A DNA stretch of 64,000 nucleotides from Phormidium tenue FACHB-1052. GTDB taxonomy: Bacteria; Cyanobacteriota; Cyanobacteriia; Phormidesmidales; Phormidesmidaceae. The notes under the pieces were generated by a model that had not been told where the DNA came from, made no database searches, and was given only the letters and a program-made list of their open reading frames with translations. Location: positions 62,001 to 126,000 of the forward strand of contig NZ_JACJQN010000014.1 in the NCBI RefSeq assembly GCF_014696675.1, written 5' to 3'. Positions 47,845 through 57,325 of the stretch are shown piece after piece. Numbering within the stretch: the stretch's first letter is position 1; every line of letters starts with the position of its first letter. A program made the position numbers and the translations under genes.

Positions 47845-49620
47845 CTAATTTTGCCCCACAAACTCAATGCTGGCCAGATGCAGTTTGCCCTGGGGAACCT
47901 GATCAAACACTAGCTCCACACTCGTCAACGCCGCCAGATCTACGCCTGAAAACTGCCCTAGGGGAACGCGCAGGGCGCTGGGATAGAGGGGTGCCGTGTT
48001 GCCGTGGGTAGAGTCAGCCTCAAACTGCCTCAAAGCAGGCACCGTCGAGAGAATTTCGACTCGTGCCGCCCCTCCTTGGCGATCGCGCAGCACCACCGCA
48101 AACACGGGCTGCCCCTGGGGTATCGACCAGGATGGGTCAGGGGCGAGACGCAGTTCCAGGCTGGTAAAACTGCTGACGTTGACGCCCTCCAGGGGCACTT
48201 GCAGCGATTCTGTAGCGGCCTCCCACCCCAGGGTGAGCAGGGTCGGAAAGTGTGGATAGGGGCGTGAGGGCTGCTGGCAATCGGTCAGCGGCTCACAGAA
48301 GGTTGCCTTGAGACCGGCGGTGAGAATGGCAGCCGGAGCATCCTCAGCCTCAAAGACGGTGTAGCGCTGGGCATTGGGAGACACGAGAGCGGTGAGTACC
48401 GACTGTTCAAACAGCTCCGCTGGAGCCGCTCGGTCAGGAGCCATGCCCACTTCAGCGAGGCCAGCCGATCCAGGGGGAGACCAGACGGTGCGCAAAAACG
48501 CCTGGGTATATTGGGCGAGAAAGTCTTCTTGGGCCACCCGCGATAGGCGATCGCGTGATCGCTGAGGGTTGCACAACGGCCCGTTATCTGGTTGCCGATA
48601 ATAATCATCCTCAGCCACAGCGGCGTTGAAATAGTTGTGGTTGGCTCCTGGAAGTAGAATTCCGGCAATCGGCGTAGTGCGGGGCTGCTGCCGGGCGGTT
48701 TCGACGTAGTAGAGGCTGCTGAGGTCAAAAATGTCGCGATCGCACCCCCCAGCGATCACCGCCGTCGGCACATCAGGCAGCTGGTAGGCATTGGGGCGTT
48801 GGGCAATGGGGTAGCTGCGGGTAGGGCTGATCAGCACCAGGGCCGACGGGTTCAGGTCAGAAACGGTTCTACCTTGCAGAGCGCTGAGGGCCGCTGCGCC
48901 ACCGCCCATAGAGTGACCCACCATCGCCAGACGGGTCGAGTCAACGCGGCCCACCAACGGTATCCCAAAACCAGAGACATCTCCTTGGTTAGCCAGGGTC
49001 AGGCGGGTGAGGTGAGCGTCAATAATCTGGCCGCTGCGCTGGTCAGCAAAGTCGTTGCGGGTGTCGGCGGTGGCCCCGTAGGTCTCGCTAAAAGCCGCAT
49101 TGAGATTGGGAATCAGCACACCGTAGCCAGCTTCAGCCAGAGCTTGGGCTAGGTAGGCAAAGCCCAGATCAAAGCGAGGTTCAGGGTCACAGGGCCACTG
49201 GCTGGTAGCCTCGGGCTGAAAGTGGCACCCAGCATGGCGACCGTGAAGCACCACGACCCAGGGAACAGGAGAATTGCCGGGAGGAAGGGCGATCGCCCCC
49301 GTCAGCGCCAGCGGCATGGTGTCTACAGCCGTGCCACTCTGGGCCAGATTGGCCATGCCCAAATCGTAGGATTTCACTAGAGGAAAATCTGCCAAATCTG
49401 GGGTAAGAGCCGTCTCCGGCGGGGGCAAAAGCGCCAGGCCCGCGATCGGCATTCCCCCTAGGCTGAGCATCAGGGTGAGAATTACCAGAGCTAGGAACCT
49501 TTTGGCGTCCCTGCTTGCTCTAGGTAGGAGCACAGCATGCTGTGCCCCTACAAACCTTGAACAAGGATATCGACATCGCCCAGCAGCTCTGCGATGAGGA
49601 TTAACCCACCGCAGAGCCAT
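47845..49620 (-). CDS. Alpha/beta-hydrolase family protein with signal peptide
   Basis: The protein has a hydrophobic export signal (KRFLALVILTLMLSLGGMPIAGLALL), then an alpha/beta hydrolase with oxyanion-side VVLHGRHAGC, nucleophile motif GHSMGGGAA and a likely His in GANHNYFN. A C-terminal beta-rich domain follows (LELRLAPDPSW, VFAVVLRDRQGG). It resembles chlorophyllase/dienelactone-type hydrolases; the substrate is unknown. The start is uncertain: ATG 49620 reads through a REP-like palindrome (49524-49551), whereas ATG 49470 would cut the signal peptide and GTG 49533 lies in the repeat. It is convergent with the SDR gene. Confidence 0.75.
   Translation of the reverse strand: MALRWVNPHRRAAGRCRYPCSRFVGAQHAVLLPRASRDAKRFLALVILTLMLSLGGMPIAGLALLPPPETALTPDLADFPLVKSYDLGMANLAQSGTAVDTMPLALTGAIALPPGNSPVPWVVVLHGRHAGCHFQPEATSQWPCDPEPRFDLGFAYLAQALAEAGYGVLIPNLNAAFSETYGATADTRNDFADQRSGQIIDAHLTRLTLANQGDVSGFGIPLVGRVDSTRLAMVGHSMGGGAAALSALQGRTVSDLNPSALVLISPTRSYPIAQRPNAYQLPDVPTAVIAGGCDRDIFDLSSLYYVETARQQPRTTPIAGILLPGANHNYFNAAVAEDDYYRQPDNGPLCNPQRSRDRLSRVAQEDFLAQYTQAFLRTVWSPPGSAGLAEVGMAPDRAAPAELFEQSVLTALVSPNAQRYTVFEAEDAPAAILTAGLKATFCEPLTDCQQPSRPYPHFPTLLTLGWEAATESLQVPLEGVNVSSFTSLELRLAPDPSWSIPQGQPVFAVVLRDRQGGAARVEILSTVPALRQFEADSTHGNTAPLYPSALRVPLGQFSGVDLAALTSVELVFDQVPQGKLHLASIEFVGQN
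49524..49551. repeat. 28-bp GTAGGAGC palindrome in the hydrolase 5' region
   Basis: Begins GTAGGAGCACAGCATG and ends CTGTGCCCCTAC, palindromic with one mismatch. It is the same family as the palindromes at 25065 and 39222. It falls in the N-terminal coding or leader region of the hydrolase gene. Confidence 0.7.
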
Positions 49621-49645
49621 CAAGCCTCGCCGCACAAAACCGGGC

Positions 49646-51193
49646 CTAGTAGCCGTAGCTCCAACGGGCTCGGTAGCCCCGCACATCGATATGGGTAAAC
49701 ACCGAAGAACTGGCCAGCCCGCCCCGGTTGCCCCACCAGCCGTTGAGCCGCGCATATACATCAAAGCACCGCACACCGGGCACCACAAAGTCCACCGCAT
49801 CGCCCGATAGGTGACGCGACATTGAGGCTCCGCCTACCGCCGCGTTGGTGGCCGGGTCACGATACCAGGAATTGATTTTCAGCGGCTTATCGCCGTACAT
49901 CTTGCGAATTTCTTCCATGGCGTCGGCCACTTTCAAAATGTTATAGACGACGCCAGCGTTGGCGGGGCGACGGTAAGCCCCCGTAGAGCGGTTGACGTGC
50001 AGAGCCTCACCCCAGGTAAAGTTGCCCCGCACACCATAGCGGTTTTTGGGCTGAATCGGATCGTTGGAGTAGTAGGTGCCCGTAAATCCAGGGAAGCTCA
50101 TCGCCACGCCCCGATCAACAGGATTGCTGGGCTGTCCTGGCCCTTGGTCACCGGGACGGTTATCAATTTCGGTGCCCGAAATCTGAATATCAGGCACATA
50201 GGCATACCAAGAGGTGCGATTTTGGGGGCCGAGAAAGGCACCTTGCAGGGCCACCCGCACATGGTTGCTCTCGGGCTGAGCGTAGGAGTTTAACAAAAAC
50301 ACCGTGCCCTTCTTCACCAGCACTTTATCGGCATCAGAGAGCTGGCTAGCTTGCACGGGCCGAGCCTTAAAGATGGTGTCACCCGTAATTTCTAGGGTCT
50401 GCCGGTTGCCGTCTACCTTGGTGTCGAGGCTGTAGACATACCATTTGGTGTTGACTTCGGCCCCTACGATCGCATCAGCCAGTTCGACCTCATAGTGGTC
50501 ACCTGCCGCTGGCTTAAAGGCCAGCAAGTTTAGCTGGGTGCCGTTTTTCACAAACACCTTCTGCGACTCGCTTAGCTGCGACGAAATTTTAGGCTCGGTC
50601 TTGAAGAGGGTATCGCTGATCACCCGCAGCCGCACGCCGGTCAACACGTCAATGTCTGGGGTGTAGACATACCAGGTGCGATTGGTTTTATCGCCCAGGG
50701 TGGGTTCGAGCAGCTGCACCTGCCAGTGGTTTTTGCCTACGTCGATATAGTACTGAATATTAAAGGTCGTGCCGTTGGTGACCAACACCTTTTCAGCATC
50801 GGTGAGATCGCTGGCCAGTTTGGGTTGGAGCTTAAAGTAAGTCGTGCTCTTGACCCGCAGCGCCAGGCTCTTGACAGGTTCGGGAGCGGGTTCGCCGTCC
50901 GCGCCCGGTTCTGCGGGCGAAGTGCCGCCCGTCGGGGGTGGAGTTTCGCCTTCGGGCGGTGGGGTTTGCCCCCCTGATGAACCCGCCTGCTCTGGCTCTG
51001 GCCCACCAGTACCTACCGACACCGTCATGGCTAGGGGCGAGTCCGATCGCAAAAACCAGTCCCGCATGCCCTCGACATTCAGCACCCGCTCGTTGGGGTT
51101 TCCGGCAGAGGGACGCTTCTGAATGCGGGAGATCCACTGGTTTCCCTGCATCAGGTAAAAAGCTTCATCGGTTTCCTTAACCCAGGTACCCAT
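49646..51193 (-). CDS. Peptidase M15 (D-Ala-D-Ala carboxypeptidase-like) with three repeats
   Basis: A 515-residue protein. After a ~60-residue N-terminal segment and a Pro/Gly-rich linker there are three ~75-residue tandem repeats, each of the form T-x-FK-x-(K/R/E)P...L-K-V-x-V-K-x-G-T...W-Y-x-Y. A zinc peptidase M15 domain ends the protein: SRHLSGDAVDF (459-469; His461, Asp468) and FTHID (His501). Family members cleave D-Ala cross-links of peptidoglycan. No signal peptide is visible, so the export route or phage/lysis origin is unclear. ATG 51193. Confidence 0.85.
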   Translation of the reverse strand: MGTWVKETDEAFYLMQGNQWISRIQKRPSAGNPNERVLNVEGMRDWFLRSDSPLAMTVSVGTGGPEPEQAGSSGGQTPPPEGETPPPTGGTSPAEPGADGEPAPEPVKSLALRVKSTTYFKLQPKLASDLTDAEKVLVTNGTTFNIQYYIDVGKNHWQVQLLEPTLGDKTNRTWYVYTPDIDVLTGVRLRVISDTLFKTEPKISSQLSESQKVFVKNGTQLNLLAFKPAAGDHYEVELADAIVGAEVNTKWYVYSLDTKVDGNRQTLEITGDTIFKARPVQASQLSDADKVLVKKGTVFLLNSYAQPESNHVRVALQGAFLGPQNRTSWYAYVPDIQISGTEIDNRPGDQGPGQPSNPVDRGVAMSFPGFTGTYYSNDPIQPKNRYGVRGNFTWGEALHVNRSTGAYRRPANAGVVYNILKVADAMEEIRKMYGDKPLKINSWYRDPATNAAVGGASMSRHLSGDAVDFVVPGVRCFDVYARLNGWWGNRGGLASSSVFTHIDVRGYRARWSYGY

Positions 51194-51265
51194 GGTTGAA
51201 CTCCCGTAGACACAGTGCAGTGCTGGCCCATGCAGAGATGGCCACCTAGCTATGAATATTAGAGT

Positions 51266-52087
51266 TTAAAAGCCGTTGTGGCGCAGTTTTGTCGCCAATA
51301 CACGAGGTTTGTTACCCAAAGCCGTTGCCAGCGGCTCATGGGTAGAAGCTGACCCCAAAATGTGGGCGCTCAGGTCAGTGCGCCCAGCTTCTAAAAACCC
51401 AAGGGAAGACAGGTCTGGGCCAGCATTGTCCCGGTTGCCCTTCAGGTGGCCCCAGCTTTGGTAAATCAGCGGCAGGGCGCTGCTGCCGATCAGCAGGGCG
51501 ATCGCCAAACTCAAGGCTCCATCGACCCAAAACCAGTGAAACAGCGCCATACACAGCGCCCCCACAATCACCCCCACCGAACTCACCAGGTCGGCCACCA
51601 CGTGCAAAAACGCCCCGCGCCGATTCAGCGACTCATCGCCCTGGCCGTGCAGCAGCCACACTCCAAATCCGTTGATGGCTAGGCCCACTAGGGCCGTCCC
51701 CAACATCGGCCCGCTAACCAAGGCCACAGGTGGCGCACTTAGGTGCTGCCAAGCCTCTAGGGAGATCAACCCCGCCATGGCCAGCAGTCCCAGGCCATTT
51801 ACCAGAGCCGCGATCGCTTCCAGTCGCGGCTGCCCCGGTCGAGGGCGGGCCAGCGTCAGCCGCGTCAGCCAGCTCGCCGACAGCGCCAGGGCGATCGCCC
51901 CCACATCGGTCAGCATGTGCCCCGCATCCGACTGAAGCGCCAGACTGTGGCTCTGGCTACCCACCAGCCATTCCACCACCGCAAACCCCAGCACTACGCT
52001 CAGGAATAGTCCCAACCGCTGGCGATCGACGGCATCAAGACCACAGCGACAGGCAAAGGTTGACGTTGGGTGAACCGAACAAACCAT
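51266..52087 (-). CDS. Cation diffusion facilitator (CDF) family metal transporter
   Basis: A 273-residue membrane protein with six helices. Metal-site motifs are SDAGHMLTD (D54, H57, D61) in helix 2 and HVVADLVSSVGV in helix 5, the zinc/cobalt-type pattern. A His-rich loop is absent. The cytosolic C-terminal domain is very short and unlike the usual ~90-residue ferredoxin-like fold. It exports Zn2+ or a related ion. ATG 52087 is preferred; ATG 52141 and GTG 52171 would add cysteine-containing residues. It lies next to C-rich repeats. Confidence 0.85.
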   Translation of the reverse strand: MVCSVHPTSTFACRCGLDAVDRQRLGLFLSVVLGFAVVEWLVGSQSHSLALQSDAGHMLTDVGAIALALSASWLTRLTLARPRPGQPRLEAIAALVNGLGLLAMAGLISLEAWQHLSAPPVALVSGPMLGTALVGLAINGFGVWLLHGQGDESLNRRGAFLHVVADLVSSVGVIVGALCMALFHWFWVDGALSLAIALLIGSSALPLIYQSWGHLKGNRDNAGPDLSSLGFLEAGRTDLSAHILGSASTHEPLATALGNKPRVLATKLRHNGF

Positions 52088-52163
52088 AGGTAAACCGCAA
52101 AACTGAGCAATTTTTCTAGCATCTTGGCATGGTTCCAGCATTGTGGGCGCATCAATAGACACT

Positions 52164-52224
52164 TTCCCCACTCCCCTAGCCTACCCCTCCCCCCTGCCCA
52201 CTCACCCTCTACTCCCCTCACCCC
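52164..52224. repeat. C-rich heptamer-like run
   Basis: Variants of CCCCACTCCCCTAGC and CTCACCC run in tandem upstream of the CDF gene on its non-coding side. Same low-complexity class as before nrtD and egtD. Confidence 0.5.
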
Positions 52225-52381
52225 ATCGACAGCTTCACCTTTAGCTGAGAGAATCTTCCGCCGATCGCCTGGTTGTCCCTATCCCGTTGCGAGCCGCCCG
52301 TAGAAAACAGCAGATGAGGGCAAAATCGTCCGCTAAGCGGCCTAGACTTAGGCTTGGGAAGCTTATCGTTAAATCTGGCCA

Positions 52382-53134
52382 ATGCCCGTTCTCAAACTGC
52401 TGCTTGTGCGTCACGGCCAGTCGGTGGGCAACACCGAGGGCCGCATGGAAGGATGCAGCTCTACCGAGCTAACCCCCCTGGGCGTTGAACAGTCGCGACG
52501 GTTGGGCCAACATTTGGCCATCACCGGCTGGCACCCTACCCACCTCTATTGCAGTCCCTTGGCCCGCTCCACCGCCACCCTGACAGACATAGTCAACGGC
52601 TTAGGAGAAAAGACTTTTCAAGCGATCGATGGGCTGACCCCGGCCCCAGATGCTGATACCACGGAACCTCCGAAGCCTGTGACTCTGGCCTCTGATCAAG
52701 CGGTGCCCATGACCCTGCTGGATGACCTTAAAGAATACGACGCCGGAATTTTTACGGGCTTGACCTGGGCTGAAGCCCGCGATCGCCATCCCGACCTCTG
52801 CCACCAGCTCGAAACCAGCCTCGACTGGCAGCCCATTCCCCAAGCCGAAACCCTAGAGCAAGGCCACAACCGAGCCCAGCGGGTAGTGGATGGGCTGATC
52901 GAGCGTCACCGCAACGGCGATCGCATTCTCGTCATTGGCCACCACTGGATTTTGCAGCACGCGATCGCCTGCCTGATGGGCTGCGATCGCGCCTGGGGTC
53001 TGCCCATGGCCAACACCGCCCTGTTTGAATTTTGGCTCGATCGCGATCGCTGGCCCCAACCCGGCCCCAACCGCCTCAATAGCGAACTGTGGCGCATTAA
53101 ACGCTTCAACGACACCACTCACTTGCAGAGCTAA
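52382..53134 (+). CDS. Histidine phosphatase (phosphoglycerate mutase-like) family protein
   Basis: A 250-residue enzyme of the RHG superfamily. The phospho-His motif is LLVRHGQSVGNTEGRMEG (about 7-24), with conserved Arg in YCSPLARSTATL and the second catalytic His in VIGHHWILQHA. A ~35-residue insert (PAPDADTTEPPKPVT) sits before the EYDAGIFTGLTWAEA region. The substrate is unknown; it may be a small phosphate ester. ATG 52382, with an AT-poor leader. Confidence 0.88.
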   Translation: MPVLKLLLVRHGQSVGNTEGRMEGCSSTELTPLGVEQSRRLGQHLAITGWHPTHLYCSPLARSTATLTDIVNGLGEKTFQAIDGLTPAPDADTTEPPKPVTLASDQAVPMTLLDDLKEYDAGIFTGLTWAEARDRHPDLCHQLETSLDWQPIPQAETLEQGHNRAQRVVDGLIERHRNGDRILVIGHHWILQHAIACLMGCDRAWGLPMANTALFEFWLDRDRWPQPGPNRLNSELWRIKRFNDTTHLQS

Positions 53135-53209
53135 CGCTAGTTTTGAATTCTCAATTTTGAATTTTGAGCTGTGCTCAAACGCGAAAATTCAAAACCAAAC
53201 CCTCAAAAC

Positions 53210-53358
53210 GGCGTTACTGAATTGAGGAATGAATTTGCAAAAGCAATAGTTGCTGCATCGGCCCCCCAACCCCCAATTTTGGGGGATTTTGAAGTCGTCT
53301 GGTTCCCCTCAGCATTGGGGGGCTAGGGGGGCAAATCATACTGCTGATCAGCAATGCC
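53210..53358. mobile_element. MITE copy 3
   Basis: Inverted relative to copies 1 and 2: begins GGCGTTACTGAATTGAGG and ends GCTGATCAGCAATGCC. The octamer CTCAAAAC flanks it on both sides (53202-53209 and 53359-53366). The right duplication contains the stop codon of the adjacent minus-strand gene. Confidence 0.85.
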
Positions 53359-53359
53359 C

Positions 53360-54337
53360 TCAAAACTGAATCCGTGCATCCAAAATAAACGCATCCGTCA
53401 GCTGAGGCACCCCCGCCGAGCTGGCCGGTTGCAGACGCAAACGCTGCCGCACTACACAACCCACCAAATCATCCACCGCGCTGTTACCCGTGCCCTGCAC
53501 CAGCCGCACGTTAGAAATCTCGCCGCTGGGCTCCACCCGAATCTGCATTTGCACCGAGGCAGTCGAGCTTCCTGCCAGCAGCGCGTCTAGGTTGGCAAAC
53601 CCACAGATCGAGGCTAAAGGCCGCACTGCAATAGCGCTGGTGCTCAACAGCTGCGGAGCTGTTTCAGGAATGTCACGGCCATTGGGGTCAGGGCGAATAC
53701 CCACGGGCATCACTTGCCCGCCCTGCCCCTCAGTCTCACCCGACGCACCATTCCCTGGGGGTGCCGACGGTGGCGGCGCAACCTGGGACGGACTATCCAC
53801 CCCAGGTTGCGCCTCTGTCCCCGGCGGTCGGCTGACCTCTGGCGCTGGCGAAACCGGTGGTTCCGGACGGGGAGAGACTGGAGCCACCGGAGGCGGTGGC
53901 GTAACTGAAGCCGGAGTAGGGCGAGGAGCCGGAGCCACTGGCGGACTATCCACTGGTGGCGGTGAGGAAACCGACGGTTCTATCGACGGGAGGGCCAGAG
54001 CAACTGGCGAAGCTTCTGCTGGGGCGGTCTGCAGCGATGGGGACGTCGCAGCCGCCGCCAATGGATCCGTTGTTGCAATCGAGGCGTCAGCCAAGGATGC
54101 GACATCCGTGTCTTCGGCGAACTGCCCAGGGGCAGCCTGAGCGGCAGACAACTCCACTAGCTGAATCGGCAGCGGAGCCATCTCACCCTCGGGCAGAGTC
54201 GGGGTTTGAATAGCTAGGGTTCGTACCATTCCCAAGGCCAGGCCGTGGGTTAGCACTGAGGCCACAGCAGCCACTGGCCACAGCAGCTTGGGGTCGCGGT
54301 GGCGGGCAAAGGTCGTCAGAAATGAGGAGTTGGCCAT
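53360..54337 (-). CDS. TonB-like energy transducer family protein
   Basis: A 325-residue protein with one N-terminal membrane helix (LLWPVAAVASVLTHGLALGMV, residues 18-38) and a long Pro/Ala/Ser-rich periplasmic region (about 95-220). A C-terminal TonB-type domain follows (ASVQMQIRVEPSGEIS, VRLVQGTGNSAVDDLV, GCVVRQRLRLQP). It would couple a proton-driven complex to outer-membrane receptors, but no ExbB/ExbD genes are present here. ATG 54337 is chosen; an upstream start at 54469 is unsupported. MITE copy 3 abuts its stop codon. Confidence 0.8.
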   Translation of the reverse strand: MANSSFLTTFARHRDPKLLWPVAAVASVLTHGLALGMVRTLAIQTPTLPEGEMAPLPIQLVELSAAQAAPGQFAEDTDVASLADASIATTDPLAAAATSPSLQTAPAEASPVALALPSIEPSVSSPPPVDSPPVAPAPRPTPASVTPPPPVAPVSPRPEPPVSPAPEVSRPPGTEAQPGVDSPSQVAPPPSAPPGNGASGETEGQGGQVMPVGIRPDPNGRDIPETAPQLLSTSAIAVRPLASICGFANLDALLAGSSTASVQMQIRVEPSGEISNVRLVQGTGNSAVDDLVGCVVRQRLRLQPASSAGVPQLTDAFILDARIQF

Positions 54338-54543
54338 AGCTAGCAATGCCCTCGCTAGGGCAGACCAAAGACAGTATCGGCGTTGTCGAGCTGTAAATAA
54401 AATGATTCTCTCGATCGTACTCCCTGGGCAGGGAGAGAAGGGTATATTGACTGCTAAGGCGATGGCCAACCGTCCGGCTGAGGGCCGGGCACTCGCTCCG
54501 CGAACGGCAGCGCTGGCAATAGTTGTGTTTGCCGCAGAGGCTC

Positions 54544-55164
54544 ATGGTACAGGCCGACCCAAATATTTCTTCTTCCCTTCCGGCCCCGGCAGCACCCCAG
54601 CCGCACGTTCGCCCAGCCAGTCTGCGCGATCTCGACCGGCTTACCGACGTGCTCACCGGCAGCTTTTACGATCGCGACGGCTGGCGGCTGTGGGTCTATC
54701 CCTTCATTCGGCTCGGCATTTACGAAGATTTGAAGCAGCGGCTCAAGGCCCAGTCGCCTCGCTACGCCTGTCTGGCTGCCGTCGCCACCCCCACCTCAGG
54801 TTCTACTGCAACTAGCGGAGAGGCCATTGCCGGTACTGTGGAAGCCTCGCTCCGCCAGCCCTGGCCCTGGCAGGGCGATCGCCACGTCTACATTTCAAAT
54901 TTGGCGGTCGATCAAACCTTTAGGCGGCAGGGCATTGCCATCACCCTGCTGCGATCGTGCGAACAGGTGGCGCAACGGTGGGGCATCCGTGAGCTGCAAC
55001 TCCACGTCATGGAAGACAACCTAGCGGCCCGGGCACTTTATCGCAAGGCAGGATTTTCAGTCGTGCAGACCGAGGACTCACCAGCCTCATGGCTAGGGCT
55101 ACAGGCCCGGCGGCTGATGATGCACAAAACCCTACAGCCGCCGTCTCACCCAACCAAGCCCTAG
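54544..55164 (+). CDS. GNAT family N-acetyltransferase
   Basis: A 206-residue acetyltransferase. The acetyl-CoA motif is VYISNLAVDQTFRRQGIAITLL, then LQLHVMEDNLAARALYRKAGF completes the GNAT fold. The N-terminal ~25 residues are Pro/Ala-rich and the middle (RLKAQSPRYACLAAV) carries a short insert. The acceptor is unknown, although ribosomal-protein or antibiotic-type acetylation is possible. ATG 54544 has GAGG four bases upstream. Divergent from the TonB-like gene. Confidence 0.9.
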   Translation: MVQADPNISSSLPAPAAPQPHVRPASLRDLDRLTDVLTGSFYDRDGWRLWVYPFIRLGIYEDLKQRLKAQSPRYACLAAVATPTSGSTATSGEAIAGTVEASLRQPWPWQGDRHVYISNLAVDQTFRRQGIAITLLRSCEQVAQRWGIRELQLHVMEDNLAARALYRKAGFSVVQTEDSPASWLGLQARRLMMHKTLQPPSHPTKP

Positions 55165-55362
55165 TCCGACCAGACAACTTCACAGAAACATCAAGCTACA
55201 AACAGAGAAATTTATCCCTACTTCAGCGTAGCTAAACACTTCACCGAGGGCTCGATAGGCGTTTACCCTAGAATGAAGGCCTGGGAACACTTAGTAACCA
55301 GAGCACTCAAAAATAACCCAGACTGTAGCTAATTGAGCTGTTGTCGCTACTATGTGACGGGG

Positions 55363-55938
55363 ATGATCTCCAACTTTGAGCAGAATATTCCAGGGCCAGG
55401 ATACGGGAGTTCTCTGCACTCCCCTGGATTTTCTGCGGCTCGGCCTATGCTTTCCCACGCCGTTAGCCCAGTGAGTAGCCTGTCAAACCCATTTTTTGAG
55501 TCTGGCCTGCTGCTGCCAGAAGACGATGACATTCTGGCTAGAATTCGCGGTGGTGAACTGTGGGTTGTCAACAGCCGCCGTCGCAACGGTTTGATTATCC
55601 ACAAAGAGTTTTATACCGAGTTTGCCGGCCCTGGTGCCGCTGTAGGCGGTGGCCTGGATGCCGACTGCCGAGCTGTGATTCCCCTGGGCAGCCTGTCGCT
55701 CATTTCTCCTGAATCGGCCGAGGCCCAGCAAAAAGCCCTTAAAATTCGCCTGCAGTGGGTGCGGCTCACCCAAAACTTTACCGATAAGCCGGTGCCCATC
55801 GATCGCGCCCAGCTTATCCTCGAACAGTTCAAGAGCTACTTTGACCAGAGCATTGTCGACAACGTGCCCGACGAGGCCTTTGCCCTGCTCGTAGGCGTGC
55901 TCCCCTACACCGTCCGCCGCGCTAGAGCCCTGGTGTAG
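55363..55938 (+). CDS. Conserved cyanobacterial hypothetical protein
   Basis: A 191-residue soluble protein without a recognised domain. An N-terminal disordered stretch precedes FESGLLLPEDDDILARIRGGELWVVNSRRRNGLIIHKEF. The second half is helical (LKIRLQWVRLTQNFTDKPVP, QLILEQFKSYFDQSIVDNVPDEAFALLVG). ATG 55363 follows ACGGGG. Its TAG stop is the TAG of a GTAGGGG repeat shared with the convergent hisC terminator region. Confidence 0.7.
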   Translation: MISNFEQNIPGPGYGSSLHSPGFSAARPMLSHAVSPVSSLSNPFFESGLLLPEDDDILARIRGGELWVVNSRRRNGLIIHKEFYTEFAGPGAAVGGGLDADCRAVIPLGSLSLISPESAEAQQKALKIRLQWVRLTQNFTDKPVPIDRAQLILEQFKSYFDQSIVDNVPDEAFALLVGVLPYTVRRARALV

Positions 55939-56002
55939 GGGCAAAGGGCATTCGCCCGACCGCACTGAGAGTGACAGACAGGCTTTCGGCGAAGCACCCT
56001 AC
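55935..56002. repeat. GTAGGG...CCCTAC element between convergent genes
   Basis: Starts GTAGGGGCAAAGGGCATTCG and ends GCACCCTAC. Both ends coincide with stop codons: TAG 55936-55938 of the plus-strand gene and TAG 56001-55999 of hisC on the minus strand. Internal arms match poorly, suggesting a decayed element. Confidence 0.65.
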
Positions 56003-57123
56003 AGCTGCTGCATGTGGGCTAAGGTTCGCTGATTCTCCGCTGGGGTGCCGATGGTGATTCTCAGGCCGCCACCTGTGTGGCGCACCAGCGTTCCTTGCCT
56101 GCGCAGACAGTTAAACCAGCGCTCTAGCTCTGCGCTTGAAGATTGACCAGAGGACACTGGCAGTCGCCCATAGAGAAAGTTAGCGTCGCTGGGCCAGAGC
56201 CGCAGGGGGGTGTGCTGGGCGATCGCATCGGCCAGTTCCCGCCGCTGCTGCTGAATCTCGGGCACCACTGCCAACAACTCCTGCCTGTGGGCGAGGGCCA
56301 GCTGAGCCACCGCCTGGGTGAGGCTGGGCAAGTTGTAGGGCAGGCGCACCTTTTCGAGCGCCTGAGTCAACTCTGCATTCGCCACGGTATAGCCCACTCG
56401 GTAAGCCGCCAGGCGAAAGGCTTTCGAAAACGTCCGCATCACCACCCAGTTGGGTCGAGTCAGCACCTCCGCCACGGTGGTCTGCTGGCTGAATTCGAAA
56501 TAGGCCTCGTCCACCACCACGAGGATTTCGGGGGGCAAAGACTTGAGCCACTCTACCTCGGCGGCGGTGAGAGCATTGCCCGTGGGGGAGTTGGGGTGCA
56601 CCACAAACACTACTCGCACCGGGGCTTCCTGGGGTTGGTCAATCGCCTGCTGCGCTGCGGCCAGATCGAGCTCAAAGGTGGCTTCACTGCGGCCTACTGT
56701 CACCACCGGAATGCCCAGGGTGCGGGCGAGAATGCCGTACATCGAAAAGGTGGGGTTGGCCACCAGGACCGAGCCTTCACCGCCGACGGAGGTGGCGATC
56801 AGCAGCGAGCGAATCAGTTCGTCGGAGCCGTTGCCGACGGAGATATGGTCGGCGCTAACGGCGGTTCCGCTGGCGGATTCGGTGACGTACTGGGCGATCG
56901 CGCTCTTCAGGGCCCCATGCCCACCGTCGGGATAGCGGTTGGCGGCGACGTCGTGGTGCAGGTGCCAGGCCAGCTTTTCTTTAAGCGCCTCGGGCAGATC
57001 GTAGGGGCACTCGTTGGTGTCAAGGATGTCGAAATTAGCGGGGGATGGGTCGTCTGCTGACTCAACGTGAGGGGTGTAGGCCGTCAGTTGAACCACCGCC
57101 GATCGCAAAAAGGGCAAAGCCAT
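55999..57123 (-). CDS. hisC: Histidinol-phosphate aminotransferase HisC
   Basis: This PLP enzyme converts imidazole-acetol phosphate and glutamate to histidinol phosphate. The 374-residue class I/II aminotransferase has [44 protein letters not shown] and the PLP lysine K234 in [19 protein letters not shown] 57123. It stands alone, as is usual for cyanobacterial his genes. The stop codon lies in a GTAGGG-type element. Confidence 0.92.
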   Translation of the reverse strand: MALPFLRSAVVQLTAYTPHVESADDPSPANFDILDTNECPYDLPEALKEKLAWHLHHDVAANRYPDGGHGALKSAIAQYVTESASGTAVSADHISVGNGSDELIRSLLIATSVGGEGSVLVANPTFSMYGILARTLGIPVVTVGRSEATFELDLAAAQQAIDQPQEAPVRVVFVVHPNSPTGNALTAAEVEWLKSLPPEILVVVDEAYFEFSQQTTVAEVLTRPNWVVMRTFSKAFRLAAYRVGYTVANAELTQALEKVRLPYNLPSLTQAVAQLALAHRQELLAVVPEIQQQRRELADAIAQHTPLRLWPSDANFLYGRLPVSSGQSSSAELERWFNCLRRQGTLVRHTGGGLRITIGTPAENQRTLAHMQQL

Positions 57124-57325
57124 GGAGAACGCAAGTGCAGTAACCCCCCCATTATTGCAGAGCCGGTAGGACGGCTAGGAAGATGGGCATTAGCGGTATA
57201 CTTTTGCCAACCTGGCTCCCCCAGTGGCGTTTCGTCGGCTGCTTTTGATCCAGGGGAGTACACTGAGAGGGATAGGCACTTAGCCTATAACCGCTGCAAA
57301 ATCAAGGCCAGAACCGCAGACCACC

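Noticed and set aside
56143-57060. 305-codon plus-strand frame opposite hisC
   Set aside because: Antisense to a clear aminotransferase; low-complexity Gly/His-rich product with no motif.
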